Shown: piece by piece, positions 52,669 to 61,280 of the stretch
Layout of the letters: every line of letters starts with the position of its first letter
Position numbering within the stretch: position 1 is the stretch's first letter
From: Caulobacteraceae bacterium
GTDB lineage: Bacteria > Pseudomonadota > Alphaproteobacteria > Caulobacterales > Caulobacteraceae
NCBI GenBank assembly: GCA_947475465.1
Contig: CANJLK010000015.1
Span: forward strand, 1-62,892
Length of the DNA stretch: 62,892 nt
Direction of reading: 5' to 3'
The notes under the pieces: generated by a model
Seen by the model: only the letters and a program-made list of their open reading frames with translations
Databases searched by the model: none
What the model was told of the DNA's origin: nothing
Position numbers and translations under genes: made by a program

Positions 52669-53388
52669 TCAATGGGCCGGGCGGTTGGCGCCGATCCAGG
52701 GGACCGGGCCGGCCAGGGTGACCGCCTGGGGGCTGATCTCACAGGAACGGGCCAGGACCTCGACGCCGGCGTCGGCCGCGTCGGTCAGGCCCCGGGCGTA
52801 GGCGGGGTCGAGGTCGTGGCAGGCCGAAAAGGCGTCGCAATCGGTGCGCTGAATGACGAACAGCATGACGGCCCGGTCGCCCGCCGCAACCATGGCGGAG
52901 AGCTCCTTGAGGTGCTTCAGCGAACGGGCGGCGACGCAGTCGGGGAACTCGGCCAGCGAGCCTGCGCGGCGCAGGTGGCAGTTCTTGACCTCCAGCCAGG
53001 CGCGGGGCCGGTCCGGCGCCTCCAGCAGAAAGTCGACGCGGGAATTGACGCCGTACTTCACCTCGCGGCGGTGGGTCTCATAGCCGGTGAGTTCGGGGAT
53101 CGCCTGGGCGGCTAGCGCCTCGGCGACCAGGCGGTTGGGGTGCATGGTGTTGATGCCTACGAGGCCACCGTCCGCCTCGACCAGTTCGAGCGTGTGCGCC
53201 AGCTTGCGCTTGGGGTCTTCGGAGCGCGAGACCCAGGCGGGGAGGCCCGGCGTGTTGAGGCCCAGCATGGCGCCGGGATTGGGACAGTGGGCGGTGATCT
53301 CACGCCCATCGTCCAGCACCACGTCGGCGAAGAAGCGCTTGTAGCGGGCGACGAGACGGCCGGGGGAGAGGGGGGAAGGGAAGTCCAT
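52669..53388 (-). CDS. sfsA: SfsA family protein (sugar fermentation stimulation homologue)
   Basis: A 239-residue protein with an N-terminal OB-like region ([34 protein letters not shown]) and a nuclease-like core with [20 protein letters not shown] (PD-(D/E)xK-type D and ExK), [20 protein letters not shown] and [20 protein letters not shown]. SfsA was named for effects on maltose metabolism in E. coli and is believed to bind DNA. It is divergent from the cinA-like gene, with about 115 bases between. Confidence 0.94.
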   Translation of the reverse strand: MDFPSPLSPGRLVARYKRFFADVVLDDGREITAHCPNPGAMLGLNTPGLPAWVSRSEDPKRKLAHTLELVEADGGLVGINTMHPNRLVAEALAAQAIPELTGYETHRREVKYGVNSRVDFLLEAPDRPRAWLEVKNCHLRRAGSLAEFPDCVAARSLKHLKELSAMVAAGDRAVMLFVIQRTDCDAFSACHDLDPAYARGLTDAADAGVEVLARSCEISPQAVTLAGPVPWIGANRPAH

Positions 53389-53505
53389 GGCCGGGCTATA
53401 GCCGCAGCCGCCCCGCGGCGCATCTCCGTCGCTCGGGCAAGCGCGGGCGTTGGAGCGGCGCGGTCTCGCGTCCTATGCTAAGGCCGCCGCAGAAAAGGAT
53501 CCGCC

Positions 53506-54273
53506 ATGCCCGACACCGCCCCCGACCGCGTCACCGCCGCGGTGATGATCATCGGCGACGAGATCCTGTCGGGGCGGACCCAGGACACCAACCTGCGCGA
53601 TATCGCCCGCTACCTGGCCGTCCATGGGGTGGACCTGGCCGAGGCGCGCACGGTGCCCGACGTGCACGAGGAGATCGTGGCGGCGCTGAACGCGCTGCGG
53701 GCCCGCTACGACTATGTGATCACCACCGGTGGCATCGGCCCGACCCATGACGACATCACCGCCGACGCGGTGGCCGCGGCCTTCGGAGTCGAACTCTACG
53801 AGAACGAGGAGATCATCGCGCTGCTGAAGGCGCGGTCCGGGCTGGAGCTGAACGCCGCGCGCCGGCGGATGGCGCGAGTGCCGGAGGGCGGCGAGCTGGT
53901 GCGCAATCCGGTTTCAGGACCGCCGGGGTTCATGATCGGCAATGTCTTCGTCCTGGCCGGCGTGCCCTCGATCATGCGCGGCATGCTGGAGGACGTGGGC
54001 CATAGGCTGAAGGGCGGCGCGGTGACGGTGTCGCGCACCGTGCGGGTGGAGGGCTCGGGCGAGGGCGTGATCGCGGCCCCGCTGGAGGCCGTGGCCAAGG
54101 CGCACCGGGACATGTCGCTGGGCAGCTATCCGTTCTTCGGCGACGCGGGCTATGGCTCGAACCTGGTGCTGCGCGGACGCGACCCGGTGGAGCTGGCGGC
54201 CGTGGTGGACGAACTGATCGCGGCGCTGAAGGGCGCGGGCATCGAGAGCGTGACCGAGATCGAGACCGCCTGA
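53506..54273 (+). CDS. CinA-like competence/damage-inducible protein A, MoCF domain
   Basis: A 255-residue protein of the molybdopterin-binding MoaB/Mog fold: VMIIGDEILSGRTQDTNLRD at the start, VITTGGIGPTHDDITADAVA (the GGxGPTxDD motif, about residue 78), and GPPGFMIGNVFVLAGVPSIM. It has no C-terminal PncC (nicotinamide-nucleotide amidase) domain, so it is the short form, which in other bacteria acts as an ADP-ribose pyrophosphatase-like COG1058 domain. ATG at 53506 is preceded by a weak AAAAGGA site. A tRNA gene follows. Confidence 0.9.
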   Translation: MPDTAPDRVTAAVMIIGDEILSGRTQDTNLRDIARYLAVHGVDLAEARTVPDVHEEIVAALNALRARYDYVITTGGIGPTHDDITADAVAAAFGVELYENEEIIALLKARSGLELNAARRRMARVPEGGELVRNPVSGPPGFMIGNVFVLAGVPSIMRGMLEDVGHRLKGGAVTVSRTVRVEGSGEGVIAAPLEAVAKAHRDMSLGSYPFFGDAGYGSNLVLRGRDPVELAAVVDELIAALKGAGIESVTEIETA

Positions 54274-54334
54274 TCTTGGCGTCATGCCGGGTGTGGCGGT
54301 CGCCGGGCGGCTATGGCATGCCTGGACCGGCAAT

Positions 54335-54423
54335 GCGGGCGTGGCGAAACTGGTAGACGCAACGGACTTAAAATCCGTAGGGCCGAGAGGTCCGTGCCGG
54401 TTCGACCCCGGCCGCCCGCACCA
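54335..54423 (+). tRNA. tRNA-Leu (anticodon TAA)
   Basis: Acceptor GCGGGCG (54335-54341) pairs with CGCCCGC (54413-54419), followed by discriminator A and an encoded CCA (54421-54423). The anticodon arm ACGGA-CTTAAAA-TCCGT gives TAA; the T-arm is GCCGG-TTCGACC-CCGGC; a long variable arm (GGGCCGAGAGGTCC) is typical of leucine tRNAs. Confidence 0.97.
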
Positions 54424-54441
54424 GGCTACCGGGGGGATGAG

Positions 54442-55782
54442 ATGACCGAGCCGTCGCCCGGCGGGCCAGACGCCGCGCCGCCACCGTTGCTGAGGCTGTG
54501 GTGGCGGGCGATGGAGGTTCGGATCGGCATCGTGCCGGCGCCCCTGGCGCTGGCGGTGGTGGCGATCGCGGCGGTCTATGTGCAGCTCGGCCAAGCGCCC
54601 GCCGATATCTTGATGAATATCGCCATCCTGGCCGCAGGCGGGTTCGCGTGCGGCGAGATCGGCAAGCGGATTCCGGGGCTGCGGCACCTGGGGCTGGCGG
54701 CGATCCTGGCGACCTTCGTGCCGTCCTACCTAGTCTATGCGCACTTGCTGCCTGGGCCCATCGTCAAGTCGATCGGGGATTTCACGGAGCAGTCGAACTT
54801 CCTCTACCTGTTCGTGGGCTCCATCGTCGTGGGCTCGATCCTGGGGATGGACCGCCGGCTGCTGATCGCCGGATTCCTGAAGATCTTCGTCCCCCTGATC
54901 CTGGGCTCCGCCGTGGCGTTTGTGGTCGGCTGTTCGGTGGGGACGGCGCTGGGGCTGGGCTTTTCCCACACGCTGTTCAAGATCGTCGTGCCGATCATGG
55001 CCGGTGGGGTGGGCGAGGGCGCGATCCCGCTGTCGGTGGGCTATGCGCTCTATTCGCACCAGCCGGCGGGCGACCTCTTCGCCCAGATCCTGCCCGCGGT
55101 GATGTTCGGCAGCCTGACGGCCATCGTCTTCGCGGGCGGGCTGAATTTCCTCGGGCGGCGGTTTCCGACGCTGTCCGGCGAGGGCCGCCTGCAGCCGGGC
55201 GAGCAGGACGTCCATCTGGGCGGCGGGGACATCGAACGCTTCACGCCGACGCCCCAGGCGGTGGGGGCGGCGGTGGTGATGGTGGCGACCCTCTACCTGG
55301 CCGGGGCTCTGGCCCAGAAGCTGTGGCACTGGCCGGGGCCGGTGGTGATGCTGGGGTTGGCGGTGGTCATCAAGCTCGGGCGGCTGGCGACGCCGGCCCT
55401 GGAGCGCGGCGCCTATGCCAACTACCAGTTCTTCGCCGCCTGCGTGACCTATCCGCTGCTGTTCGCCATCGGGGTGTCCAAGACGCCGTGGGAGAAGCTG
55501 ATGGAGGCTTTCAACCTGCCGACCGTGACGACGGTGGTGGCGACGGTGGCGGCCCTGATGGGCACGGGCTTCGCGGTGGCGCGGTTCGTGGGCATGTATC
55601 CGATCGAGGCGGCTATCGTGAACGGCACGCATTCCGGCCAGGGCGGCACCGGCGATGTGGCGATCCTGACGGCGGGGAACCGCATGCAGCTTATGCCCTT
55701 CGCCCAGATCGCCACCCGGATCGGCGGGGCGATCACGGTGACCGTGGCCCTGATCGCGTTCGCGCAGATTGGCCACGGATGA
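54442..55782 (+). CDS. 2-hydroxycarboxylate transporter family symporter (CitS-like)
   Basis: A 446-residue sodium- or proton-coupled carrier for citrate, malate or similar acids. It has about 11-12 spans. The two GGxG-type re-entrant loops of the family can be seen as IMAGGVGEGAIPLSVGYALY (about residue 190) and NGTHSGQGGTGDVAILTAGN (about residue 400). ATG at 54442 follows GGGGGGATGAG and starts 19 bases after the tRNA. It is coupled by ATGA to the MFS gene downstream. Confidence 0.87.
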   Translation: MTEPSPGGPDAAPPPLLRLWWRAMEVRIGIVPAPLALAVVAIAAVYVQLGQAPADILMNIAILAAGGFACGEIGKRIPGLRHLGLAAILATFVPSYLVYAHLLPGPIVKSIGDFTEQSNFLYLFVGSIVVGSILGMDRRLLIAGFLKIFVPLILGSAVAFVVGCSVGTALGLGFSHTLFKIVVPIMAGGVGEGAIPLSVGYALYSHQPAGDLFAQILPAVMFGSLTAIVFAGGLNFLGRRFPTLSGEGRLQPGEQDVHLGGGDIERFTPTPQAVGAAVVMVATLYLAGALAQKLWHWPGPVVMLGLAVVIKLGRLATPALERGAYANYQFFAACVTYPLLFAIGVSKTPWEKLMEAFNLPTVTTVVATVAALMGTGFAVARFVGMYPIEAAIVNGTHSGQGGTGDVAILTAGNRMQLMPFAQIATRIGGAITVTVALIAFAQIGHG

Positions 55783-57158
55783 GCGCGCTGTTCGGCCTCT
55801 TCGCGCCCAGCTCGGAGGCGGCCCCGATCCAGGATGACGGGCGGATCGATGCGCTCTACCGCCGCCACCGGTTTCGCGTCCTGACGGCGATCACCCTGGG
55901 CTATGGCCTGTCCTACACCTGCCGCCTGGCCATCGGGGTGGTGAAGAAGCCGCTGCTCGACCAGGGGATATTTACGGCGGGCGAGCTTGGGACCATCGGG
56001 GCGGCGCTGTTCTACGCCTATGCTTTCGGCAAGCTGTTCAACGGCTTCCTGGCCGACCACGCCAATGTGCGCCGGTTCCTGGCGTTCGGGATCGCGGGCT
56101 CGGCGCTGTGCAATCTGGGCATGGGGTTTTCGACCCATGTGTGGCCCGCGGCGCTGCTCTGGGGCCTGAACGGCTGGTTCCAGAGCTTTGGCGCGCCGGC
56201 CTGCGTGGTGGCCATGACCGCCTGGTTCTCCAACCGCGAGCGTGGCCGGGCCTACGGCATCTGGAGCACGTCGCATTCGATCGGCGAGGGGCTGACCTTC
56301 CTGGTGGTGGGCGGGCTGGTGGGGGGATTGGCCCTGGGCGGGCGCCAGCTGATCCCGGCGCTGGGCTGGCGGGCAGGCTACCTCGGGCCTGCGATCCTGT
56401 GCCTGGGAGTGGCGGGACTGGCCTACCTGTGGATTCGCGAGCCGCCGAAGACCCTGGGTCTGCCGGCCGTGGCCGACTACAAGAACGACCACTGGCAGGG
56501 GCCCGGCGCGGCCGACAAGAGCCAGACCCTGATCCTTACACAGCTGTCGATCCTGAAGCTGCCGGCGGTCTGGATCATCGCGCTGGCCAGCGCCATGGCC
56601 TATGTGACCCGCTATGCGATGAACAGCTGGGGGGTGCTCTACCTCCAGGCCGAGCGCGGCTACAGCCTGCCCGCGGCGGGCAGCCTGATGTTCCTGTCGA
56701 CGGTGGCCGGCGTCGTGGGCGCATTGTCCTTCGGCTACATCTCCGACGTGGTTTTCAAGGCCAGGCGTCCCCCCGCCAACCTGATGTTCGGACTGATCGA
56801 ACTGGCGGGACTGGGACTGGTCTTCTATGGCCCGACCAACACCGCGGTTCTGGCGGCGGGCATGGTGCTGTTCGGCCTGGGCATGACCGGTCTCACCACC
56901 TCGGTGGGCGGGCTCTTCGCCACCGACATCTGTCCCAAGCGGGCGGTAGGCGCGGTGCTGGGCCTGATGGGCGTGGTCAGCTACCTGGGGGCGGCGATCC
57001 AAGAGCAGGTTTCCGGTCACCTGCTGGACAGGGGCATGACGATGGCCGCAGGCGTGCGGCACTACGACTTCAGCGCCGCGATCGCTTTCTGGATCGGAAC
57101 CTCGGTTGTCTCGCTCGTCCTGGCCGCGACGCTGTGGCGGGTGAAGTTGAGGGACTGA
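55779..57158 (+). CDS. MFS transporter, organophosphate:phosphate antiporter-like
   Basis: A 459-residue, 12-span carrier. The start region RHRFRVLTAITLGYGLSYTC and LAIGVVKKPLLDQGIFTAGE (about residues 40-70), then the loop KLFNGFLADHANVRRFLAFG, match the GlpT/UhpT/PgtP family, with Arg and Lys where phosphate-binding residues lie. SLMFLSTVAGVVGALSFGYI is typical of TM7-8. The ATG overlaps the stop of the CitS-like gene (ATGA), so both are in one operon, perhaps for phosphorylated or carboxylated metabolites such as phosphoglycerate and citrate. The substrate is not certain. Confidence 0.88.
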   Translation: MSALFGLFAPSSEAAPIQDDGRIDALYRRHRFRVLTAITLGYGLSYTCRLAIGVVKKPLLDQGIFTAGELGTIGAALFYAYAFGKLFNGFLADHANVRRFLAFGIAGSALCNLGMGFSTHVWPAALLWGLNGWFQSFGAPACVVAMTAWFSNRERGRAYGIWSTSHSIGEGLTFLVVGGLVGGLALGGRQLIPALGWRAGYLGPAILCLGVAGLAYLWIREPPKTLGLPAVADYKNDHWQGPGAADKSQTLILTQLSILKLPAVWIIALASAMAYVTRYAMNSWGVLYLQAERGYSLPAAGSLMFLSTVAGVVGALSFGYISDVVFKARRPPANLMFGLIELAGLGLVFYGPTNTAVLAAGMVLFGLGMTGLTTSVGGLFATDICPKRAVGAVLGLMGVVSYLGAAIQEQVSGHLLDRGMTMAAGVRHYDFSAAIAFWIGTSVVSLVLAATLWRVKLRD

Positions 57159-57167
57159 TCAGACCGG

Positions 57168-57899
57168 TCAGTAGTTCAGCACGTACCAGTCATCGACGTT
57201 CGAAAGATGTTCGAACTTGCGCCGGTACCCCTTTGACAGAAGCAGGGCCATGAGGTCCTGGCGCTTGTCCGTGAAGTTATGCTCGACGGTGATCAGGCGG
57301 ATTTCATAGGCCTGGAAGTCGAAGCTGCTGAGGATGTCCAGTTCGGACCCTTCGGTGTCGAGGGACAGATAGTCGATCCGCCGGGGCGCGTTCCAGTGGG
57401 CCAGCAGGTCGGTGAGGGATACGGTCTCGACGGCGTAGCGGTCACCCTCCAGGCGCGTTTCGGCGTGCATGTCGCCTTTTGAATATTGCTCAATCGTCCC
57501 ATGCAGGGCGATCGCCGGTTGGTTGAAGGTGACGGTCTCGCCGGTCCGGGTCCAGACGCAGCGGTCGTCGATGAAGCAGGCGCGGTTGTTGCGAAGGGCC
57601 GGGTACCAGCCGCGGCCGGGCTCCGCGAGGATGCCGTTCCAGCCGAGTTCGCGCTCCAGATAGCAACTGTTGCTGGATCGAACGCCGTCGGCCGCGCCGA
57701 ACTCCACGAAGAATCCGTTGCGGCGCGACTGCAGTTCATAGGCGACCCACATGTCTTGCAGGAACTGAGCATGGCTCTTCGCGGCGTGGGTGACGCAGTA
57801 CTGGATGAACGCGCCCTGCGCATCGTGTGCGTTCATCCGGGAATGATCGCGAAGCGCGACGAGGACTTCCAGGGCTTCCGAAATAGGGGTTTCGCGCAT
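57168..57899 (-). CDS. FkbM family methyltransferase
   Basis: A 243-residue SAM-dependent methyltransferase. GFFVEFGAADGVRSSNSCYL is motif I with the FkbM-specific Asn-Ser, LERELGWNGILAEPGRGWYP follows, and RRIDYLSLDTEGSELDILSS is the FkbM signature with DTEGSE (about residue 185). Such enzymes methylate glycans or polyketides. The upstream neighbours on this strand are an SOD and an N-formylglutamate hydrolase gene, with 92 bases between it and the SOD stop. It ends ten bases from the convergent transporter gene. Confidence 0.9.
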   Translation of the reverse strand: MRETPISEALEVLVALRDHSRMNAHDAQGAFIQYCVTHAAKSHAQFLQDMWVAYELQSRRNGFFVEFGAADGVRSSNSCYLERELGWNGILAEPGRGWYPALRNNRACFIDDRCVWTRTGETVTFNQPAIALHGTIEQYSKGDMHAETRLEGDRYAVETVSLTDLLAHWNAPRRIDYLSLDTEGSELDILSSFDFQAYEIRLITVEHNFTDKRQDLMALLLSKGYRRKFEHLSNVDDWYVLNY

Positions 57900-57991
57900 C
57901 TCGCCGTGGTTCTCCCGTCCGGCGCCATCGGCTGGCGCCGCGCGCGTTGCCTAACGCGCCGGCCAGGGAGCCACAAGGCGACGTGCGGCCG

Positions 57992-58678
57992 TTATCCGGC
58001 GGAGGGGCCGACTTCGGACCCTGGCTTCGCGGACGGGCGTGGGGTTCCGGAGGCCGGCGGATAGCGGAAAGCCTCGCCAGCACCTTCCGAAGCCATCAGC
58101 TGGGCCTCGGCAAAGGACCAGTTGGCCAGGGTTTCGATCCACTGCTCCAGGAACGCTTTCCGGTCGTTCTTGTGGTCCAGGTAGTAGGCGTGTTCCCAAA
58201 GGTCGCAGACCAGCAGCGGGAAGAGACCGTCCTTGATCAGGGTGTCGTCGGCGTCGTGCGTCGAGGTCACCTTCAGGCCCCGTGAGCCGGCTGCGATCCA
58301 GACCCAGCCGGAGGCGAAGTGGTCGATGCCTTCAGTGACAAAGGCGTCCTTCAGGCTGTCGAAGCTGCCGAACGCGCCCTCCAGCCGGCCCTTGAAGGCG
58401 GCGGTGGGCGGCGCGGACTGGGCCGTCATGCTCTTCCAGAAGAAGGCGTGGTTCCAGGCCTGGGCGGCGTTGTGGAACAACTTGGCGTCGCCCTTGCCGT
58501 GGGCCTCGCGGACGATGTCCTCCAACGCCCGGCCGTCGAGGCCGGCCTTGGCGGCCAGTTCGTTGGTCTTCTCGACGTAGGTCTTGTGGTGCTTGTCGTG
58601 GTGGGTGTGCAGGGTGTCGGCGGACATGACGGGCTCGAGCGCGTCATAGTCGTAGGCAAGGTCGGGCAGGATGATCAT
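57992..58678 (-). CDS. sodB: Superoxide dismutase, iron/manganese type
   Basis: Converts superoxide to hydrogen peroxide and oxygen. The 228 residues hold all four metal ligands: His26 in LHTHHDKHHKTYV, His in WNHAFFWKSM (about residue 75), Asp in LVCDLWEHAYYLDHKNDRKA, and the following His. The last 20 residues or so (PPASGTPRPSAKPGSEVGPS) are a Pro-rich tail beyond the usual 200-residue length. ATG at 58678 follows a GAGG site. Iron and manganese forms cannot be told apart securely by eye; iron is more usual for this alphaproteobacterial type. Confidence 0.95.
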   Translation of the reverse strand: MIILPDLAYDYDALEPVMSADTLHTHHDKHHKTYVEKTNELAAKAGLDGRALEDIVREAHGKGDAKLFHNAAQAWNHAFFWKSMTAQSAPPTAAFKGRLEGAFGSFDSLKDAFVTEGIDHFASGWVWIAAGSRGLKVTSTHDADDTLIKDGLFPLLVCDLWEHAYYLDHKNDRKAFLEQWIETLANWSFAEAQLMASEGAGEAFRYPPASGTPRPSAKPGSEVGPSAG

Positions 58679-58729
58679 GAGGGGCCTCGTGGGTTCCCCC
58701 AACAAACCCCCCGGGCCGGGGCCTGTTCC

Positions 58730-59494
58730 TCAACCGGCGATATCGGCCAGCGCCATGGGCAGGATCTTCGCCAGGCGCTCAGCGACGGCCTGCTCTCCGG
58801 GAGGATCGGCCATCAGGTCCTGGCGGACCTCCAGTTCGAGGTAGTCCAGGCCGCGCGGGCCGGCGTGGTGCGGCACGGTGAAGTCGGTTCCGTCCATGCT
58901 GTAGGGCTGGTTGTCGCCCACCAGCTCTGGGCCGAATTCGCCGCGCAGCCGCGCCAGGACCGCCCGGGAGAAGGCCGAGCGGCCGTCGTGCAGCACGCCG
59001 TACCGCCAGGGCCGGTCGAAGCCGTTCATGCGCGGGGTGAAGGAGTGCAGGGCGACGAGGACGGTGGTCAGGCCCCGGGCCGCGCGGGCGTCCAGTTCAT
59101 GGGAGATGCGGGCGTGGTAGGGCTGGGCGATCAGGTCGATCCGGGCCTGGCGTTCGCCAGGGGTAAGGTCGGTGTTGCCGGGGATAGCCGTGCCGTCGCT
59201 GACCGCCGGAATGGCGTCGGGGCTGGCGGGGTCGCGGTTGCAGTCGATGGCCAGGCGCGAGAACCGCTGGCGGATGAAGGTCGCGTCCAGTGCTCTCGAC
59301 AGAGCCTGGCCCAGGCCCGCAACGCCGATGTCCCAGCCGATGTGACGGTCAAGCTCCGCCGGCGGCAGGCCGAGTCCCGTTAACCATAGGGGCAGAATTT
59401 GTCCGGCATGATCGCCAAGCAGCAGAAACGGCGAGTCGGCGCCCGGATTCGCGACAATCCAGGGCGGTGATTCGGCGGCGACGCCTGGCCGCAT
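58730..59494 (-). CDS. N-formylglutamate amidohydrolase family protein
   Basis: A 254-residue zinc hydrolase-like protein. GDHAGQILPLWLTGLGLPPA, LDRHIGWDIGVAGLGQALSR (His and Asp ligands) and RFSRLAIDCNRDP at about residues 25-100 match the N-formylglutamate amidohydrolase family. LVALHSFTPRMNG and DYLELEVRQDLMAD are further marks. The family includes the last step of one histidine degradation route, but many members act elsewhere. The frame opens at TTG 59530, over the ATG of the divergent transglutaminase gene, so I chose ATG 59494. SOD follows 51 bases later on the same strand. Confidence 0.87.
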   Translation of the reverse strand: MRPGVAAESPPWIVANPGADSPFLLLGDHAGQILPLWLTGLGLPPAELDRHIGWDIGVAGLGQALSRALDATFIRQRFSRLAIDCNRDPASPDAIPAVSDGTAIPGNTDLTPGERQARIDLIAQPYHARISHELDARAARGLTTVLVALHSFTPRMNGFDRPWRYGVLHDGRSAFSRAVLARLRGEFGPELVGDNQPYSMDGTDFTVPHHAGPRGLDYLELEVRQDLMADPPGEQAVAERLAKILPMALADIAG

Positions 59495-59529
59495 GGACCC
59501 TGGTTCTGAATCGTCGAAAAGCTTCACCA

Positions 59530-60456
59530 ATGCCCATCGTCTCCATCCGCCACCTGACCACCTACCGCTACCGCAATCCGGTGGCGTTCGGCGAACACAG
59601 GATGATGCTGCGCCCGCTGGAGAGCCACGACCAGCGGTTGATTTCCGCCGACCTGGCCATCGGGCCCGACCCGGCGGTGCTGCGCTATGTGCATGACGTG
59701 TTCGGGAACTCCCTGGGTATCGCCCGGTTCGAGACGCGCGCCGACACGCTGAGTTTCGAAAGCCGGGTCGTGCTGGACCACCGGCCGCAGCCGGCCTTTG
59801 CCGTGTTCGACGGGGAGGCGGAGGCGCTGCGCGCCGGCCGGCCGTTCGCCTATGCGCCGGAGGACATGGCCGACCTCGCCCAGTCGATCGCCCCGCAGCA
59901 CCCCGATCCCGACGCAGAGCTGGCCGCCTGGGCGCGGCGGTTCGTGCGGCCGGTGGGCGCCACCAGCCTGCGGACCCTGCTCAGCGACATGACCCACGCG
60001 ATCCGCGAGGAACTGCAGTACGGCACACGGCTTTCGGGCCATCCCCAGACGCCGCTGGAGACACTTAGCCTGCGCACCGGCAGCTGCCGCGACTTCGCGG
60101 TGCTGATGATGGAGGCGGCGCGCAGCCTGGGGCTGGCCGCGCGGTTCGTCAGCGGCTACGTCTATTCCTCTTCACAGAAGGGCGGCCGTACCGGTGGCGG
60201 CCACACCCACGCCTGGGTCCGGGTCTACCTGCCGGCCTGCGGCTGGGTGGAGTTCGATCCCACCAACGGCATCGTCGGCAACCAGGACCTGGTCCGGGTG
60301 GCCATCGCCCGCGATCCGCGCCAGGCCTTGCCGTTGCACGGAACCTATGCAGGCCTGCGTTCGGATTACCTCGGCATGGACGTCGAGGTGGATGTTTCAG
60401 TCGAAGCGGAGGCCGGCGCGCAACCGGCTCCCCTGTTGCGAGTTGCACAGGGATAA
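59530..60456 (+). CDS. Transglutaminase-like cysteine protease family protein
   Basis: A 308-residue cytosolic protein. An N-terminal beta domain (HLTTYRYRNPVAFGEHRMML, about residues 5-110) precedes a papain-like transglutaminase core with TGSCRDFAVLMMEAARSLGL (catalytic Cys, about residue 182), HTHAWVRVYLPACGWVEFDP (His and Asp). Such pairs are widespread in alphaproteobacteria, often with alpha-E and circularly permuted ATP-grasp proteins, and may form or cut amide links; those partners are absent here. ATG at 59530 follows AAAAGCTTCACCA, a weak site. A related gene follows 17 bases later. Confidence 0.88.
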   Translation: MPIVSIRHLTTYRYRNPVAFGEHRMMLRPLESHDQRLISADLAIGPDPAVLRYVHDVFGNSLGIARFETRADTLSFESRVVLDHRPQPAFAVFDGEAEALRAGRPFAYAPEDMADLAQSIAPQHPDPDAELAAWARRFVRPVGATSLRTLLSDMTHAIREELQYGTRLSGHPQTPLETLSLRTGSCRDFAVLMMEAARSLGLAARFVSGYVYSSSQKGGRTGGGHTHAWVRVYLPACGWVEFDPTNGIVGNQDLVRVAIARDPRQALPLHGTYAGLRSDYLGMDVEVDVSVEAEAGAQPAPLLRVAQG

Positions 60457-60473
60457 CGCTTTCGGGGACATCC

Positions 60474-61280
60474 ATGCGCATCAGAGCCGGGTACGAAATC
60501 ACTTACGAGTGCCCGCAACCCACGCCCATGCTGATGCTGCTGAACGTCCATTCGTCCCGCTACCAGGACCTTGAGACGCCGGACATCATCCGCACCGATC
60601 CGCTTCTGCGGATCACCCAGTACCATGACGCCTACGCCAACCTGGTCAGCCGCACGATCCTGCCGGCCGGACGCACGGTGATCAGTTCGGATTTCGTGAT
60701 CCACGACACCGGCGAGCCGGACCCGGTGAGCCCCAACGCCATCCAGCACCCGGTGGAGAACCTGCCCAACGAGGTGCTCGTCTTCCTGCTGGCGAGCCGC
60801 TACTGCGAGACGGAGCACCTGAGCCAGCTGGCCTGGAACCTGTTCGGGGGAATCGAACCCGGCTGGGGGCGGGTGCAGGCGATTTGCGACTACACCCACG
60901 ACCGGATTCGGTTCGGCTATGAGCACGCCCGGCCGACCAAGACGGCCTTCGAGGCCCATGAGGAGCGGCTGGGCGTCTGCCGCGACTACGCGCACCTGGC
61001 GATCGCGCTTTGCCGGTGCATGAACATTCCGGCCCGCTACTGCACGGGGTACCTGGGCGATATCCGCATCACGCCGATCCCGGGGCCGATGGATTTCAGC
61101 GGCTGGTTCGAGGCCTATCTGGGCGACCGCTGGCACACCTTCGACGCGCGTTTCAACACCCCGCGCATTGGCCGCACCCTGATGGCGCGGGGCCGCGACG
61201 CCACCGACGTGGCGATCACCACCATCTTCGGCCCGAACTTCCTGGCGAAGTTCGAGGTGATCACCGAGGAACTGGTCTGA
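60474..61280 (+). CDS. Transglutaminase-like protein, second copy
   Basis: A 268-residue protein related to its neighbour: N-terminal beta domain ([20 protein letters not shown]), then [20 protein letters not shown] with the catalytic Cys (about residue 172) and [10 protein letters not shown]. Where the first protein has HAW for the catalytic His, this one reads [20 protein letters not shown], with Ser at that place; a WHTFDA His lies 12 residues later. The active site may be altered or different. The 3' end overlaps the convergent mutase gene by 20 bases. Confidence 0.86.
   Translation: MRIRAGYEITYECPQPTPMLMLLNVHSSRYQDLETPDIIRTDPLLRITQYHDAYANLVSRTILPAGRTVISSDFVIHDTGEPDPVSPNAIQHPVENLPNEVLVFLLASRYCETEHLSQLAWNLFGGIEPGWGRVQAICDYTHDRIRFGYEHARPTKTAFEAHEERLGVCRDYAHLAIALCRCMNIPARYCTGYLGDIRITPIPGPMDFSGWFEAYLGDRWHTFDARFNTPRIGRTLMARGRDATDVAITTIFGPNFLAKFEVITEELV

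Noticed and set aside
58705..58725. GC-rich CCCCGG/CCGGGG palindrome before the superoxide dismutase
   Set aside because: The arms leave only a one-base loop, and there is no T run; not a convincing terminator.
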